From the NCBI GenBank assembly GCA_963712955.1, contig CAVQKF010000008.1, positions 62,001 to 126,000 of the forward strand: a stretch of DNA of 64,000 bases. The letters are read 5' to 3'. Shown piece by piece: positions 20,705 through 28,618 of the stretch (position 1 is its first letter; every line of letters begins with the position of its first letter). The position numbers and the translations under genes were made by a program. Under the pieces are notes generated by a model. It was not told the DNA's origin, ran no database searches, and was given only the letters and a program-made list of their open reading frames with translations. This DNA comes from DATFVJ01 sp963712955 (GTDB lineage: Bacteria > Actinomycetota > Actinomycetes > Streptosporangiales > Streptosporangiaceae).

Positions 20705-20905
20705 TCATACCTGTCGGCGACCCTGCACAAGGCGCTCACCGAGCTGGCCAGGCGGCCCAATATGAGTGCCCGGCCTCGGGGAATGTTTCGCTCGCGGCGC
20801 CCCGCTGTCCGGGAACCGGAGGCTGTCATGATCGTCCATCTCGCGGGCGGGGAACCCCAGCTCCGCCAAGATGGCAACATGGAACCGCATCTTTGAGCCG
20901 GACAT
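20705..20905 (-). CDS. Possible small hypothetical protein
   Basis: This is a 66-codon frame (MSGSKMRFHVAILAELGFP, REMDDHDSLRFPDSG). No family is recognised and no clear ribosome binding site is seen. It lies in the same relatively AT-rich block as the nucleosidase and in the same orientation. It may be the end of a gene lost by deletion, or chance. The rest of 20620-21019 shows nothing else. Confidence 0.2.
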   Translation of the reverse strand: MSGSKMRFHVAILAELGFPAREMDDHDSLRFPDSGAPRAKHSPRPGTHIGPPGQLGERLVQGRRQV

Positions 20906-21019
20906 CCGTGCTCCGTGACGCCATGAGGGATGATGTCGGGCTCGCGGAGCAGCGCTGAGGTCGCCAAGCGGCGGAGACGCCCGTAAGATTCCATCTGGCC
21001 GCTGACTTGGATGGTACGC

Positions 21020-21214
21020 ATGGTAAGGACTGTCTTCTGGGAACGGATGAACGCGCAGTTCGGGGCGGGCTACGCGCAGAGCCTTGCCAAGGATTACGTG
21101 TTCGCGGGCCTGGGCGGGCGCACCATCACGCAGGCACTGGCCGAAGGCGAGGACGCAAAGACCATCTGGCGTGAGGTGTGTGAAACGTTCCCTGTTCCCG
21201 AACGGCTGCGCTGA
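21020..21214 (+). CDS. DUF3046 family protein
   Basis: This 64-residue protein (MVRTVFWERMNAQFGAGYA, AGLGGRTITQALAEGEDAKTIWREVC) matches the small actinobacterial DUF3046 family, whose gene is characteristically found just upstream of recA. ATG 21020 is preferred over ATG 21011 because the family starts close to the TVFWERM segment. The function is unknown. The normal neighbour recA is separated here by about 3.3 kb containing a hydrolase-TetR operon and a kinase pair, so those four genes look inserted between DUF3046 and recA. Confidence 0.85.
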   Translation: MVRTVFWERMNAQFGAGYAQSLAKDYVFAGLGGRTITQALAEGEDAKTIWREVCETFPVPERLR

Positions 21215-21220
21215 GTACTG

Positions 21221-21790
21221 TCACCCGCCGGTGACACAATCGTGCAGGCCGGCCACGACCATGCGGACGAGGCGCCGATGGGTGTCGTCGGTCTGTTCTG
21301 GAAGGCCAAACCCGCCGGTGATCTGGAGCAACGCGAACCCGTGCATGGTGGCCCTGATGCAGCGAGTGGCGTGGATCGCGGCGGATCCCTCCAGGCCGTA
21401 GCCGCGAAGCACGGCAAGCACCATGTCCGCGAGGCGCTGCCCGGCGGCCGCGAGTCGCGGATCGTCCTGTGGCTGCTGCGGGAACAGCGCGTAGCGGTTC
21501 GGGTGCCGGGTGGCGTATCCGTGATAGCCGAACATCAGCGCCGCGACGGCGTCGTCGCCGCTGCGGCCGAGGATCGCCGTGGCCACATCTTCTGTGACTT
21601 CCTCCAGGATTCGCAGGCCCACCAGGCTGCGCAGGGCGGCGAGGCTGTCCACATGCTTGTACAGGGAGGGTGCGGCGACACCCGTCCGCGCGGCGACGTT
21701 CGCCAGGGTGAGCGCATCTGCTCCCCGTTCGTCAAGCAGAGCGGTGGCGGCTTCCACCACTGCGCTCGTGGACAGCCCCGCCCTAGGCAT
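21221..21790 (-). CDS. TetR/AcrR family regulator
   Basis: The N-terminal HTH is clear: ATALLDERGADALTLANVAAR, TGVAAPSLYKHVDSLAALRSLV. The C-terminal half (GYHGYATRHPNRYALFPQ, ATRCIRATMHGFALLQ) resembles the WHG-type ligand domain. The ATG at 21790 overlaps the stop of the upstream hydrolase by 8 nt, so the two form one operon on the minus strand. It probably represses that operon through the palindrome at 22837-22850. Confidence 0.88.
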   Translation of the reverse strand: MPRAGLSTSAVVEAATALLDERGADALTLANVAARTGVAAPSLYKHVDSLAALRSLVGLRILEEVTEDVATAILGRSGDDAVAALMFGYHGYATRHPNRYALFPQQPQDDPRLAAAGQRLADMVLAVLRGYGLEGSAAIHATRCIRATMHGFALLQITGGFGLPEQTDDTHRRLVRMVVAGLHDCVTGG

Positions 21791-22793
21791 CAGTGACCTG
21801 CTTGAGGAACGGGAGGATCTCGGCGGCGACGCGGTCAGGGAACTCGGCCATCGTGTAGTGTCCGGCGCCCTCGATCATTGCCGCCCGCCCGTGAAGGTCG
21901 GCGGCGATCGAGGCGGCCTCGGCGGCCGGGTCGCGCGAGTCGGGGTCCTTGGAGCCCATCACCACCAGCACCGGGCAGCGCACCTCGGGCATCCTCGCGT
22001 TGCACTCGTCGGCCGTGCCTGCCGCGAGTGCGTGCATCATGGCCTGCAGAGCGGGCATCCGCCCCGGCTCGGCGAGCATGTCGGCGAGGGCCTTCTTGTA
22101 CTCTGCATAGTCGTCTGGCTTGCGCGCCTTGAACAGGCTGGACCAGTAGGCCATCCAGGCCCAGCGGAACCTGCCCGCCATTTCCCCTCCGACCTTCATG
22201 ACGATCCGTTGCGTGACCGACGGCGGCAGGCCCTTTCCTGCCGGGCCGCACAGTACGAGGCCAGCGATCTGTTCCGGCGCCTCGGCCGCCGCCCACACCG
22301 CCGACGCGGTGGTGATCGACTCGGCGACCACGATGGCGGCCTCGGTGCCTGGGTGCGCGGCGCCGGGGTTGGCGGTGCCGGGGTTGGCGGTGCCGGGGTT
22401 GGCGGTGCCGGGGTTGGCGGTGCCGGGTTGCGCGGTGCCGGGGTTGGCGGTGCCGGGGTGCGCGGTGCGGGGGTGCGCGGTGCCGGGGTGCGCGGTGCCG
22501 GGGTGCGCGGTGCTGGCGCGCGCGGAGTTCAGGTGGCGGATGACGGCTAAAATGTCGGAGCCGAGAGCTGCTGCGGAATACGCCGGCCAGCCAATGCTCG
22601 ACTCGCCGTGGCCGCGCAGGTCCATCGTCGCGACGCTGTAGCCGGCCTCGGCGAGAACCGGGCGAAGGAAGCGGTAGAGCTGGCGGCGGTCGCCGATGCC
22701 AGGCGTGCACAATATCAGCGGGCCAGTGCCGTCCGTGTCGTCGTAAGCGATCTGACCGCCAGGGACGTCGACGAAGTGGGTCTGGGGCTGCAT
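21783..22793 (-). CDS. Alpha/beta hydrolase with in-frame pentapeptide array
   Basis: The fold begins QTHFVDVPGGQIAYDDTDGTG and runs through TPGIGDRRQLYRFL and MDLRGHGESS, then VAESITTASAVWAA-like elbow sequence, VLVVMGSKDPDS (acid) and EGAGHYTMAEFP (His). Between the strand ending SDILAVIRHLNSA and the nucleophile strand EAAIVVAES lies an insertion of about 50 residues made of TANPG/TAHPG repeats, encoded by a 15-nt minisatellite. The elbow S in VVAES lacks the usual GxSxG glycine before Ser, so the nucleophile assignment is tentative. It is first in an operon with the TetR gene, which suggests substrate-induced expression. Confidence 0.85.
   Translation of the reverse strand: MQPQTHFVDVPGGQIAYDDTDGTGPLILCTPGIGDRRQLYRFLRPVLAEAGYSVATMDLRGHGESSIGWPAYSAAALGSDILAVIRHLNSARASTAHPGTAHPGTAHPRTAHPGTANPGTAQPGTANPGTANPGTANPGTANPGAAHPGTEAAIVVAESITTASAVWAAAEAPEQIAGLVLCGPAGKGLPPSVTQRIVMKVGGEMAGRFRWAWMAYWSSLFKARKPDDYAEYKKALADMLAEPGRMPALQAMMHALAAGTADECNARMPEVRCPVLVVMGSKDPDSRDPAAEAASIAADLHGRAAMIEGAGHYTMAEFPDRVAAEILPFLKQVTDA
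22350..22515. repeat. 15-nt minisatellite inside hydrolase gene
   Basis: About eleven 15-nt units (ggggttggcggtgcc and the variant ggggtgcgcggtgcc) encode TANPG or TAHPG pentads on the minus strand. Two variant blocks alternate, as expected from unequal exchange or slippage. Frame is kept. Confidence 0.95.
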
Positions 22794-22836
22794 CGTGGTC
22801 CTCCGGATGAGCTGGTTAGCTGGTGGCTAGTTGAAG

Positions 22837-22850
22837 TAGCTTATAAGCTA
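22837..22850. promoter_or_regulatory. Probable TetR operator
   Basis: The perfect palindrome TAGCTTATAAGCTA lies 44 nt upstream of the hydrolase start, inside an AT-rich block (22810-22870). That block also holds several extra TAGCT/AGCTA half-sites (ggttagctgg, ggctagtt, gtagctaag). It faces the divergent HipA-like kinase gene, so both operons could be controlled. Confidence 0.6.
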
Positions 22851-22904
22851 ATTACAGTAGCTAAGTCTGTCAAGACGGGTCCCGGGGGTGACCCTGGGAG
22901 CGGA

Positions 22905-23654
22905 GTGCCGCCGCGCGCGGATAACCTGACCCGCGTGCTCGAACACGTTACGGTGACCAGGTACGTGACCCCGTTGCGCGAGGGTGGGTCACTTCCGGCC
23001 ATCGTGGAGGCGGACAACCTCGGCACGTACGTGATGAAATTCCGCGGTGCTGGCCAAGGGCCGAAGGCCCTCGTAGCGGAGATCATCGGCGGCGAACTTG
23101 CCCGCAGGCTCGGCCTGCGCACACCTGAACTGATACTCGGCGACCTCGACCCGCGCATTCCAGGCAGCGAACCCGACCCCGAGATCCAGGATCTCCTCAG
23201 CGCGAGTGAGGGGCTCAATCTCGGCGTGGATTTCCTACCGGGCTCGGTGGGCTTCGACCCGCTCGGGTGGACGGCGGACTCGTCCTTCGCGAGTCAGGTC
23301 GTGTGGTTCGACGCACTGATCCAGAACGTGGACCGCACCTGGCGCAACGCTAATATGCTCGTTTGGCACCGCGATATCTGGCTCATCGACCACGGCGCGG
23401 CGCTCTACTTCCATCACAACTGGCCTACCGCGGATCCGGCCAAGCCTTTCGACGCCCGCGACCACGTGCTGCGCGACCGTGCCGGGTCACTGGCCGAGGC
23501 GCACGAGATGCTCGCGCCGCAGATCAGCGAGGAGTTGCTTACCGAGGTCACCTCCTTGGTGCCCGACGAATGGTACGGGGACGGCGGCGGCGTGCCGTAC
23601 GTCACCCATCTCATGGAACGGGCGCCACGCGTGCGGGAGGTGATCAAGGTATGA
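22905..23654 (+). CDS. HipA-like kinase family protein (HipA_2 type)
   Basis: This ~250-residue protein is related to the kinase core of HipA: GTYVMKFRGAGQGPKALVAEII (nucleotide-binding lobe with Lys), ELARRLGLRTPEL, then VVWFDALIQNVDRTWRNANML and IWLIDHGAALYFHH, which carry the catalytic Asp/Asn and the metal-binding Asp. It lacks the N-terminal HipA domain. The start is GTG 22905 (after GGGAG) or GTG 22935. The stop overlaps the DUF3037 start as ATGA, so the two are coupled. The substrate is unknown. A toxin-antitoxin-like role by analogy with HipA is inference only. Confidence 0.8.
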   Translation: MPPRADNLTRVLEHVTVTRYVTPLREGGSLPAIVEADNLGTYVMKFRGAGQGPKALVAEIIGGELARRLGLRTPELILGDLDPRIPGSEPDPEIQDLLSASEGLNLGVDFLPGSVGFDPLGWTADSSFASQVVWFDALIQNVDRTWRNANMLVWHRDIWLIDHGAALYFHHNWPTADPAKPFDARDHVLRDRAGSLAEAHEMLAPQISEELLTEVTSLVPDEWYGDGGGVPYVTHLMERAPRVREVIKV

Positions 23655-24016
23655 GCGAGGTGTTCGAGTACGCGCTCATCCGGGTCGTCCCCCGCGTCGA
23701 GCGAGGCGAGGCGATCAATGTCGGCGTGATCCTCTACTCGCTGGGTCATGAGTACCTGCGGGCACGGGTTCACCTCGACGAGCATCGCCTGCGGGCGGTC
23801 GACCCTGCCGCAGACCTGCCCGCCGTGAGCGCCGCGCTCGGCGTTTTCGTCAGCGCGTGCAGCGAGGGACCGCTGGCCGAGCAGCCGCTCGGGGCGCGCT
23901 TTCGCTGGCTCACCGCACCGCGGAGCACGATTGTCCAGCCCAGTCCCGTGCACAGCGGTCTCACCGATGACCCGGAATCCGAACTGGAGCACATCTTTGA
24001 CATCCTGGTGCGCTGA
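23651..24016 (+). CDS. DUF3037 family protein
   Basis: This 121-residue protein begins MSEVFEYALIRVVPRVERGEA with the family's NVGVILYSLGHEYLRAR strand pattern and FRWLTAPRSTIVQPSPVH. DUF3037 proteins are repeatedly encoded next to HipA-like kinases. Here the start codon overlaps the kinase stop by 4 nt. The function is unknown; it may be the kinase's partner or regulator. Confidence 0.82.
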   Translation: MSEVFEYALIRVVPRVERGEAINVGVILYSLGHEYLRARVHLDEHRLRAVDPAADLPAVSAALGVFVSACSEGPLAEQPLGARFRWLTAPRSTIVQPSPVHSGLTDDPESELEHIFDILVR

Positions 24017-24049
24017 CACGTTCTGCGCCGCGGTTCCTGCCCTCCGGGA

Positions 24050-24104
24050 GTGCCCGGGCGGCCTGAAGCAGTGCCCGGGCGGCCTGAAGCAGTGCCCGGG
24101 CGGC
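24050..24104. repeat. 21-nt minisatellite upstream of recA
   Basis: Two full and one partial 21-nt units (gtgcccgggcggcctgaagca) lie just after the DUF3037 stop. Each contains a cccggg palindrome. Confidence 0.85.
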
Positions 24105-24194
24105 AACGGGGCACGAGCCATGGACAGGGACCAGCTATCGGGACCAGTTACGAGCCGTAGTTTCCGTGCCGATGGTCGGCGTGTCGCCATGACG

Positions 24195-24210
24195 TCGAAC
24201 AGCTGTTCGC
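24195..24210. promoter_or_regulatory. LexA (SOS) box upstream of recA
   Basis: TCGAAC-agct-GTTCGC matches the actinobacterial LexA operator (TCGAAC-N4-GTTCGA) at 11 of 12 positions. It lies about 300 nt before recA, indicating SOS control of recA from an upstream promoter. Confidence 0.8.
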
Positions 24211-24343
24211 ATAGGCTGCTCACGTGCGCCGCACCCTTGCCCGGATTGCCGCGATTGGCGGGCCTGGCAGGGCGCCGTTTCCAGGGTGGGCTGTTTCCAG
24301 GTGGGCTGTCCCCATGAGGCCGCGCTTCCCTGGCCGGCGCAAA

Positions 24344-24366
24344 TTGTCGGCAGGAGCGCGTAGCGT
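24344..24366 (+). promoter_or_regulatory. PafBC-dependent (RecA-NDp type) recA promoter
   Basis: TTGTCGGCAGG, six bases, then TAGCGT matches the LexA-independent DNA-damage promoter known from mycobacteria and other actinobacteria (TTGTCRGTGNC-N6-TAGNNT). Predicted transcription start is near 24372, giving a leader of about 140 nt. Together with the LexA box this gives recA two damage-responsive inputs. Confidence 0.75.
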
Positions 24367-24514
24367 CTGTGCCGACAAGCCGGACGGCACACTGGACAGC
24401 ACCGTTGAACGGCGCTGCTGGCAGGTCGGCAGGACGCACCTCAACAAAGACGATCATCTGGGCGGTACGGCAGAGACGCCACCAACAGGCCCGTGACCCC
24501 CACAGGGAGTTCTC

Positions 24515-26992
24515 ATGGCAGCTAGCGACAGGACGAGGATTGACCGGCCCGGCGACCGGGACAAGGCCCTGGAGGCCGCGCTCGTCCAGATCGAGCGGCA
24601 GTTCGGCAAGGGCTCGGTCATGCGCCTTGGCGACGACGCCCGTGCCCCGGTCGAGGTGATCCCGACCGGTTCGATCGCGCTCGACGTCGCGCTCGGCATC
24701 GGCGGCCTCCCCCGCGGCCGCGTCGTCGAGATATACGGACCGGAGAGCAGCGGAAAGTGCCTCACGGCTGATACGTATGCGTGGACAGACCGCGGGCTGG
24801 AGACGATCGCCGAGATCTTCGCGCGCGCAGAGATGAACGCGAGCTGCACGTCCCGTGTGACTGATGTCAGGAAATACAGCATCCGCCTGGTCAACGAGCG
24901 CGGCGAACTGGAGAGGGTTGCCGCGCTGACACACAACAATCGAAAGCCCGTACTCCGGCTGAGATTGCGGTCTGGCCGTGCGATTAGTGTGACCCACAAT
25001 CATCCGCTTCGCGTGATGAGCGAGCGTGGCTTCATCGTGTGGCGCAAGGCTGGAAAGATTCAAGCGGGTGACACTCTCGTCTCAGCCACATTCGGTGCTG
25101 TAGAAGCAGCGGAGGGTACTGGCCTCAGTGAAGATGAAGCCATCCTACTTGGTTATCTCCTCGCCGAGGGCTCGCTCTCCTACGATTACTCGGTCCGGTT
25201 CACCAGCTGGGATACCGAGGTAAGCGGAGAGTTCACCCGGCTCATGGAAGGACTCTTCGGTATCCAGGTAAGCTGTTACGGTGGCAAAGAGTTCGCGGTG
25301 CATGGCAAGGCTATCCGGGAACGATTCGCCAAGGAATATGATCTGGACTATGTCGTGGCCGGGGGTAGGAAGGTTCCCGCCTGTGTCCGTACCGCAGGAT
25401 ACAAGGTGCAACGCGCCTTCCTATCCGCGCTCTTTGAAGGTGACGGGTGGATCGATTCTTCGTCCACTATCGGTCTAAGTACTTCATCAGAAGAGCTAGC
25501 CCGCCAGGTGCAACTCATGCTCTATGGTCTTGGAATCCCGGCCACCGTTTCGTCGAAGTACAACCCCAAGTATGAGCGGGACTATTGGTCTGTTACCATC
25601 AATTCTGCTGTGGCAGGCCGGTTCCTTTGCGAGGTCGGTTTCCGTTCTTCTCGGAGACGGGCGCAAGTAGAGAAGTGCTTCAGGCTCTCAACTCTGGACC
25701 CGCAGTTCGAGAACATTCCATATATATCCGGGCTACTTCATGATCTGCGTGATGACTGCTGCGGAGACAGAGAATTCGACCGCATCGCCGGGGATCTTCT
25801 CCGTCAGGACATGAACCTTTCTTGTTCTCGCCAGCGCCTGGCGAGGATCGTCGGATGGTGTGAGCATCGACTGGATCGGCTCTCTGCGGGTGCCCAGGTG
25901 ATTGTACGTTACCTCCGAGTGCTTGCGGAAATGCCATATACCTACGAGGATGTTGTCTCGGTCGAGGACATTGGCCTACAGCCGACATTCGATGTTCTCT
26001 TGCCGGAAACCCATAGCTTCCTCGCCAACGGCGTGCTGTCACACAACACCACCGTCGCGTTGCACGCGGTCGCCAATGCACAAAGGGCTGGCGGCATCGC
26101 CGCGTTCATCGACGCCGAGCATGCACTCGACCCTGAATATGCCAAAAAGCTCGGCGTCGACACCGACGCGCTGCTCGTTTCCCAGCCGGATACCGGTGAG
26201 CAGGCACTGGAGATCGCCGACATGCTGATCCGCTCCGGCGCGCTCGACCTCGTTGTTGTTGACTCGGTGGCGGCACTGGTCCCGCGGGCCGAGATCGAGG
26301 GCGAGATGGGGGACAGCCACGTCGGTCTGCAGGCCAGGCTCATGTCCCAGGCCCTGCGCAAACTCGCGGGTGCGCTGAGCCAGACCAAGACGACCGCAGT
26401 TTTCATCAACCAACTGCGTGAAAAAATTGGGGTCATGTTCGGAAGTCCCGAGACGACGACGGGTGGAAAGGCGCTGAAGTTCTATGCATCGATACGGCTC
26501 GATGTGCGGCGGATAGAGACGCTGAAAGACGGCACGGAGCCAGTCGGCAGCCGCACACGGATAAAGGTCGTAAAAAACAAAATGGCTCCGCCATTCAAGC
26601 AGGCGGAAATGGATATCCTGTATGGCATCGGGATCAGCCGGGAAGGTGGGCTGATCGACTTGGGCGTGGAGCAGGGCATCGTACGCAAATCAGGCGCCTG
26701 GTACACCTACGAGGGCGACCAGCTCGGGCAGGGCAAGGAGAACGCGCGGAACTTCCTGCGGAGTAACCCCGACCTCTCCGACGAGATCGAGAAGAAGATC
26801 AAAGAGAAGCTCGGTGTGGGGGCCAAGCTCGACGCCGACCCGTTGGACGCTACTGGCCCGGATGGCCTGGCGGGTCCCCCTGCTGGGCCATCCGCAGGCG
26901 GTCCGGCAGCGGCGCCTGGAGGGCCTGCGGGACGGAGCCGGGCGGCTGGTCCAGGGCGCTCAGGCACGGTGCCGAGGCCGGGAGCCGGCTGA
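24515..26992 (+). CDS. recA: Recombinase RecA containing an intein
   Basis: RecA forms the ssDNA filament for homologous recombination and activates LexA self-cleavage. The precursor is 825 codons. Exteins are residues 1-81 and 512-825, giving a mature protein of about 395 residues. Walker A GPESSGK-TT is split by the intein after Lys81. Walker B (LDLVVVDSVAALVP), the QAR segment GLQARLMSQALRKL, and the MFGSPETTTGG and IKVVKNKMAPPFKQAE segments are all intact and uninterrupted. ATG 24515 follows AGGGAG. The C-terminus carries a Gly/Ala/Pro-rich tail of about 50 residues beyond the usual acidic end. Splicing is required for any ATPase activity because the P-loop is interrupted. Confidence 0.97.
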   Translation: MAASDRTRIDRPGDRDKALEAALVQIERQFGKGSVMRLGDDARAPVEVIPTGSIALDVALGIGGLPRGRVVEIYGPESSGKCLTADTYAWTDRGLETIAEIFARAEMNASCTSRVTDVRKYSIRLVNERGELERVAALTHNNRKPVLRLRLRSGRAISVTHNHPLRVMSERGFIVWRKAGKIQAGDTLVSATFGAVEAAEGTGLSEDEAILLGYLLAEGSLSYDYSVRFTSWDTEVSGEFTRLMEGLFGIQVSCYGGKEFAVHGKAIRERFAKEYDLDYVVAGGRKVPACVRTAGYKVQRAFLSALFEGDGWIDSSSTIGLSTSSEELARQVQLMLYGLGIPATVSSKYNPKYERDYWSVTINSAVAGRFLCEVGFRSSRRRAQVEKCFRLSTLDPQFENIPYISGLLHDLRDDCCGDREFDRIAGDLLRQDMNLSCSRQRLARIVGWCEHRLDRLSAGAQVIVRYLRVLAEMPYTYEDVVSVEDIGLQPTFDVLLPETHSFLANGVLSHNTTVALHAVANAQRAGGIAAFIDAEHALDPEYAKKLGVDTDALLVSQPDTGEQALEIADMLIRSGALDLVVVDSVAALVPRAEIEGEMGDSHVGLQARLMSQALRKLAGALSQTKTTAVFINQLREKIGVMFGSPETTTGGKALKFYASIRLDVRRIETLKDGTEPVGSRTRIKVVKNKMAPPFKQAEMDILYGIGISREGGLIDLGVEQGIVRKSGAWYTYEGDQLGQGKENARNFLRSNPDLSDEIEKKIKEKLGVGAKLDADPLDATGPDGLAGPPAGPSAGGPAAAPGGPAGRSRAAGPGRSGTVPRPGAG
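24758..26047 (+). mobile_element. RecA intein with LAGLIDADG homing endonuclease
   Basis: This is an in-frame insertion of 430 codons. Block A is CLTADTYAWTDRG with catalytic Cys1; block B is ISVTHNHPLRV (TxxH). The endonuclease has two LAGLIDADG motifs, ILLGYLLAEGS and ALFEGDGWID, each with its acidic residue. Block F is TFDVLLPETHSFLANG and block G is LSHN, with terminal His-Asn followed by Thr as the +1 residue. All class 1 splicing residues and both endonuclease acids are present, so splicing and possibly homing look functional. Codon use is more AT-rich than in the flanking exteins, consistent with horizontal entry. The insertion point is directly after the Walker A Lys. Confidence 0.95.
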
Positions 26993-27043
26993 CGCTTGGC
27001 GGGATATCGAGGACGAGTGATGCCGAGGACGAGAGGCAGCTAG

Positions 27044-27755
27044 GTGGCAACCCGGCGGGATAGAGGGCGGTATCTCCGGACGCGCGGTCACGCGCCCGGA
27101 GATACCGCGGGGCGTGCGACCGGGCGGACGGCAGAGTACGCGACCGGCGACCCGGCGGCCCGCGCCGCCGGCGAGACGGCAGGCAGGCCGCAGATCAGGC
27201 GCACGACCCGCGAGCCACCGCGAGCGAACTTTGCCTGCGGCTGCTCACGATCGCGCCGCGGACGGGGGCCCAGCTTGCCGCCGCTCTCCGCCGCCGGGGT
27301 GTGCCGGAGAGCGTGGCCGGGGAAGTTCTTGGCCGGTTCGCCGATGCCGGCCTGATCGACGACGCCGCGTTCGCCAGTGCGTGGGTGGAGTCGCGTCACT
27401 ACAGCCGGGGCCTTTCGAGGCGGACGCTTGCCGCTGAACTGCGCCAGCGGGGAGTCGGCGATGACGAGGTCCGCGACGCCATCGGCGAGCTTGACCCGCA
27501 ACAGGAGGCCGCGACGGCCCGGCGGCTCGTGAACGCCAAGCTGGCGGTCAGCGCGGTCAGCCGCCGCAGGCCCGTACCCGCCGCCTGGCGGGGATGCTGG
27601 CACGCAAGGGTTACCCGGCGGCGATGGTTTTCCGTGTCGTGCGTGAGGCGCTCGAGCAGGAAGGAATCGACGCAACCGAGGCCGGGCTCGACGAGTCGGC
27701 GGAGGCTGGGCTCGACGCGGTGGAAGCGTGGCCCGACGCGGTGGAGCCTGGCTGA
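27044..27755 (+). CDS. recX: Regulatory protein RecX (probably two frame breaks)
   Basis: RecX binds RecA filaments and inhibits them. The core ELCLRLLTIAPRTGAQ, LRRRGVPESVAGEVLGRF, LIDDAAFASAWVESRH and RRTLAAELRQRGV is in one frame. The end ARTRRLAGMLARKGYPAAMV, FRVVREALEQEGI follows in another after a one-base loss near 27562. The core frame has a stop at 27061 and no usable start, so the N-terminus is best supplied by GTG 27044 (preceded by GAGAGGCAG) in a third frame, with a break between about 27064 and 27225. It lies 51 nt after recA, as in most bacteria. Confidence 0.8.
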
Positions 27756-27789
27756 CGGTTTAGGACCTGTCGGGTGCCAGGTGCCGCCA

Positions 27790-27818
27790 CCCGGCCCCCC
27801 CAAAACCAACCGGCCGGG
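27790..27818. terminator. Hairpin after recX
   Basis: The arms cccggcc (27790-27796) and ggccggg (27812-27818) flank a 15-nt C/A-rich loop, 35 nt after the recX stop. There is no U tract. Confidence 0.3.
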
Positions 27819-28618
27819 GCAGCACGGGCGGCCCCTTGAGCGTCGGCCGGGCACGCATTCGGGCGCGGCCGTGATCGCATCCGGGTCGTGATGATCAGAG
27901 ATCACGCTGGCCGCAGCCGAGCTCCAGGATGTGAAACTACGCCATCAGACGCGTCTGAGGGCGGCGGCTCGAAATCGGCTTCCAGATCTACTATCTGCCC
28001 TGGTCACACCCACTTGCGAGCACGCGGGCGACGGGTCAGGCGCGGAGCTTTGCTTGCCCCTGGCGTTATCGCAGCTTAACCTCACGGCAGCGAGGTGTTA
28101 CTCCGCACCGTGCGGATGGACATAGACGGAAATGACGATGCACAGACGACAACCGGGCCGCGTCACCTGCGGCGCCCGTCATCGGCCGGTCCCGTACCGG
28201 TACGCCAGGCGCCCTGGCGAAATACCTGGCCGCACACTCGGCGGCCAGGCGGGCTGTGATGGTCACATGGGCTGCGGCGCGGATGCCGGGCGGTGTGACC
28301 GTGCGCAAGGTGGTTGCCATGCGCAGGGCTGCGCGCACGGCGGTTGCAATGCGGACGGCAGCGGCGGTGTTCATGAACATTGCGCCGCACGCGGCACCGT
28401 GGTCAGCGGTGCCCGCCGTGCTGTGGTCAGGGGTGCCATGGTCCGGCGCGCCATGTCCGCGGCGTCATGATGCGCGGCGTCGTCGGCTACCGAGTCGACG
28501 GTGAGGTCGCAGTCTGTGCTGGTGACGTTCCTGGCGCCCGCACGCGCTCGTAACCCTCGCGCCAGGCACGGCCGTGGTACCGCATCATGGCCGGCTTGCG
28601 AGCGGGAAGGGGTACGCC
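27819..28618. other. 800-nt stretch without recognisable gene between recX and rny
   Basis: Several short frames occur on both strands, for example 28132-28470 (+) with a His/Cys-rich GGCHAQGCAHGGC stretch and 28066-28380 (-). None shows a recognisable domain, ribosome site or neighbour coupling. The His/Cys richness arises from gcgcacggcggttgc-like repeats at 28300-28370. I see nothing further here. Confidence 0.5.

Noticed and set aside
22350..22515. Possible CRISPR or integron-like array
   Set aside because: Pure 15-nt tandem units in frame within a hydrolase; no spacers.
23414..25063. 549-codon - strand frame across DUF3037 and the recA promoter
   Set aside because: It covers the recA promoter elements and the start of recA; the product has no domain and contains minisatellite-derived repeats.
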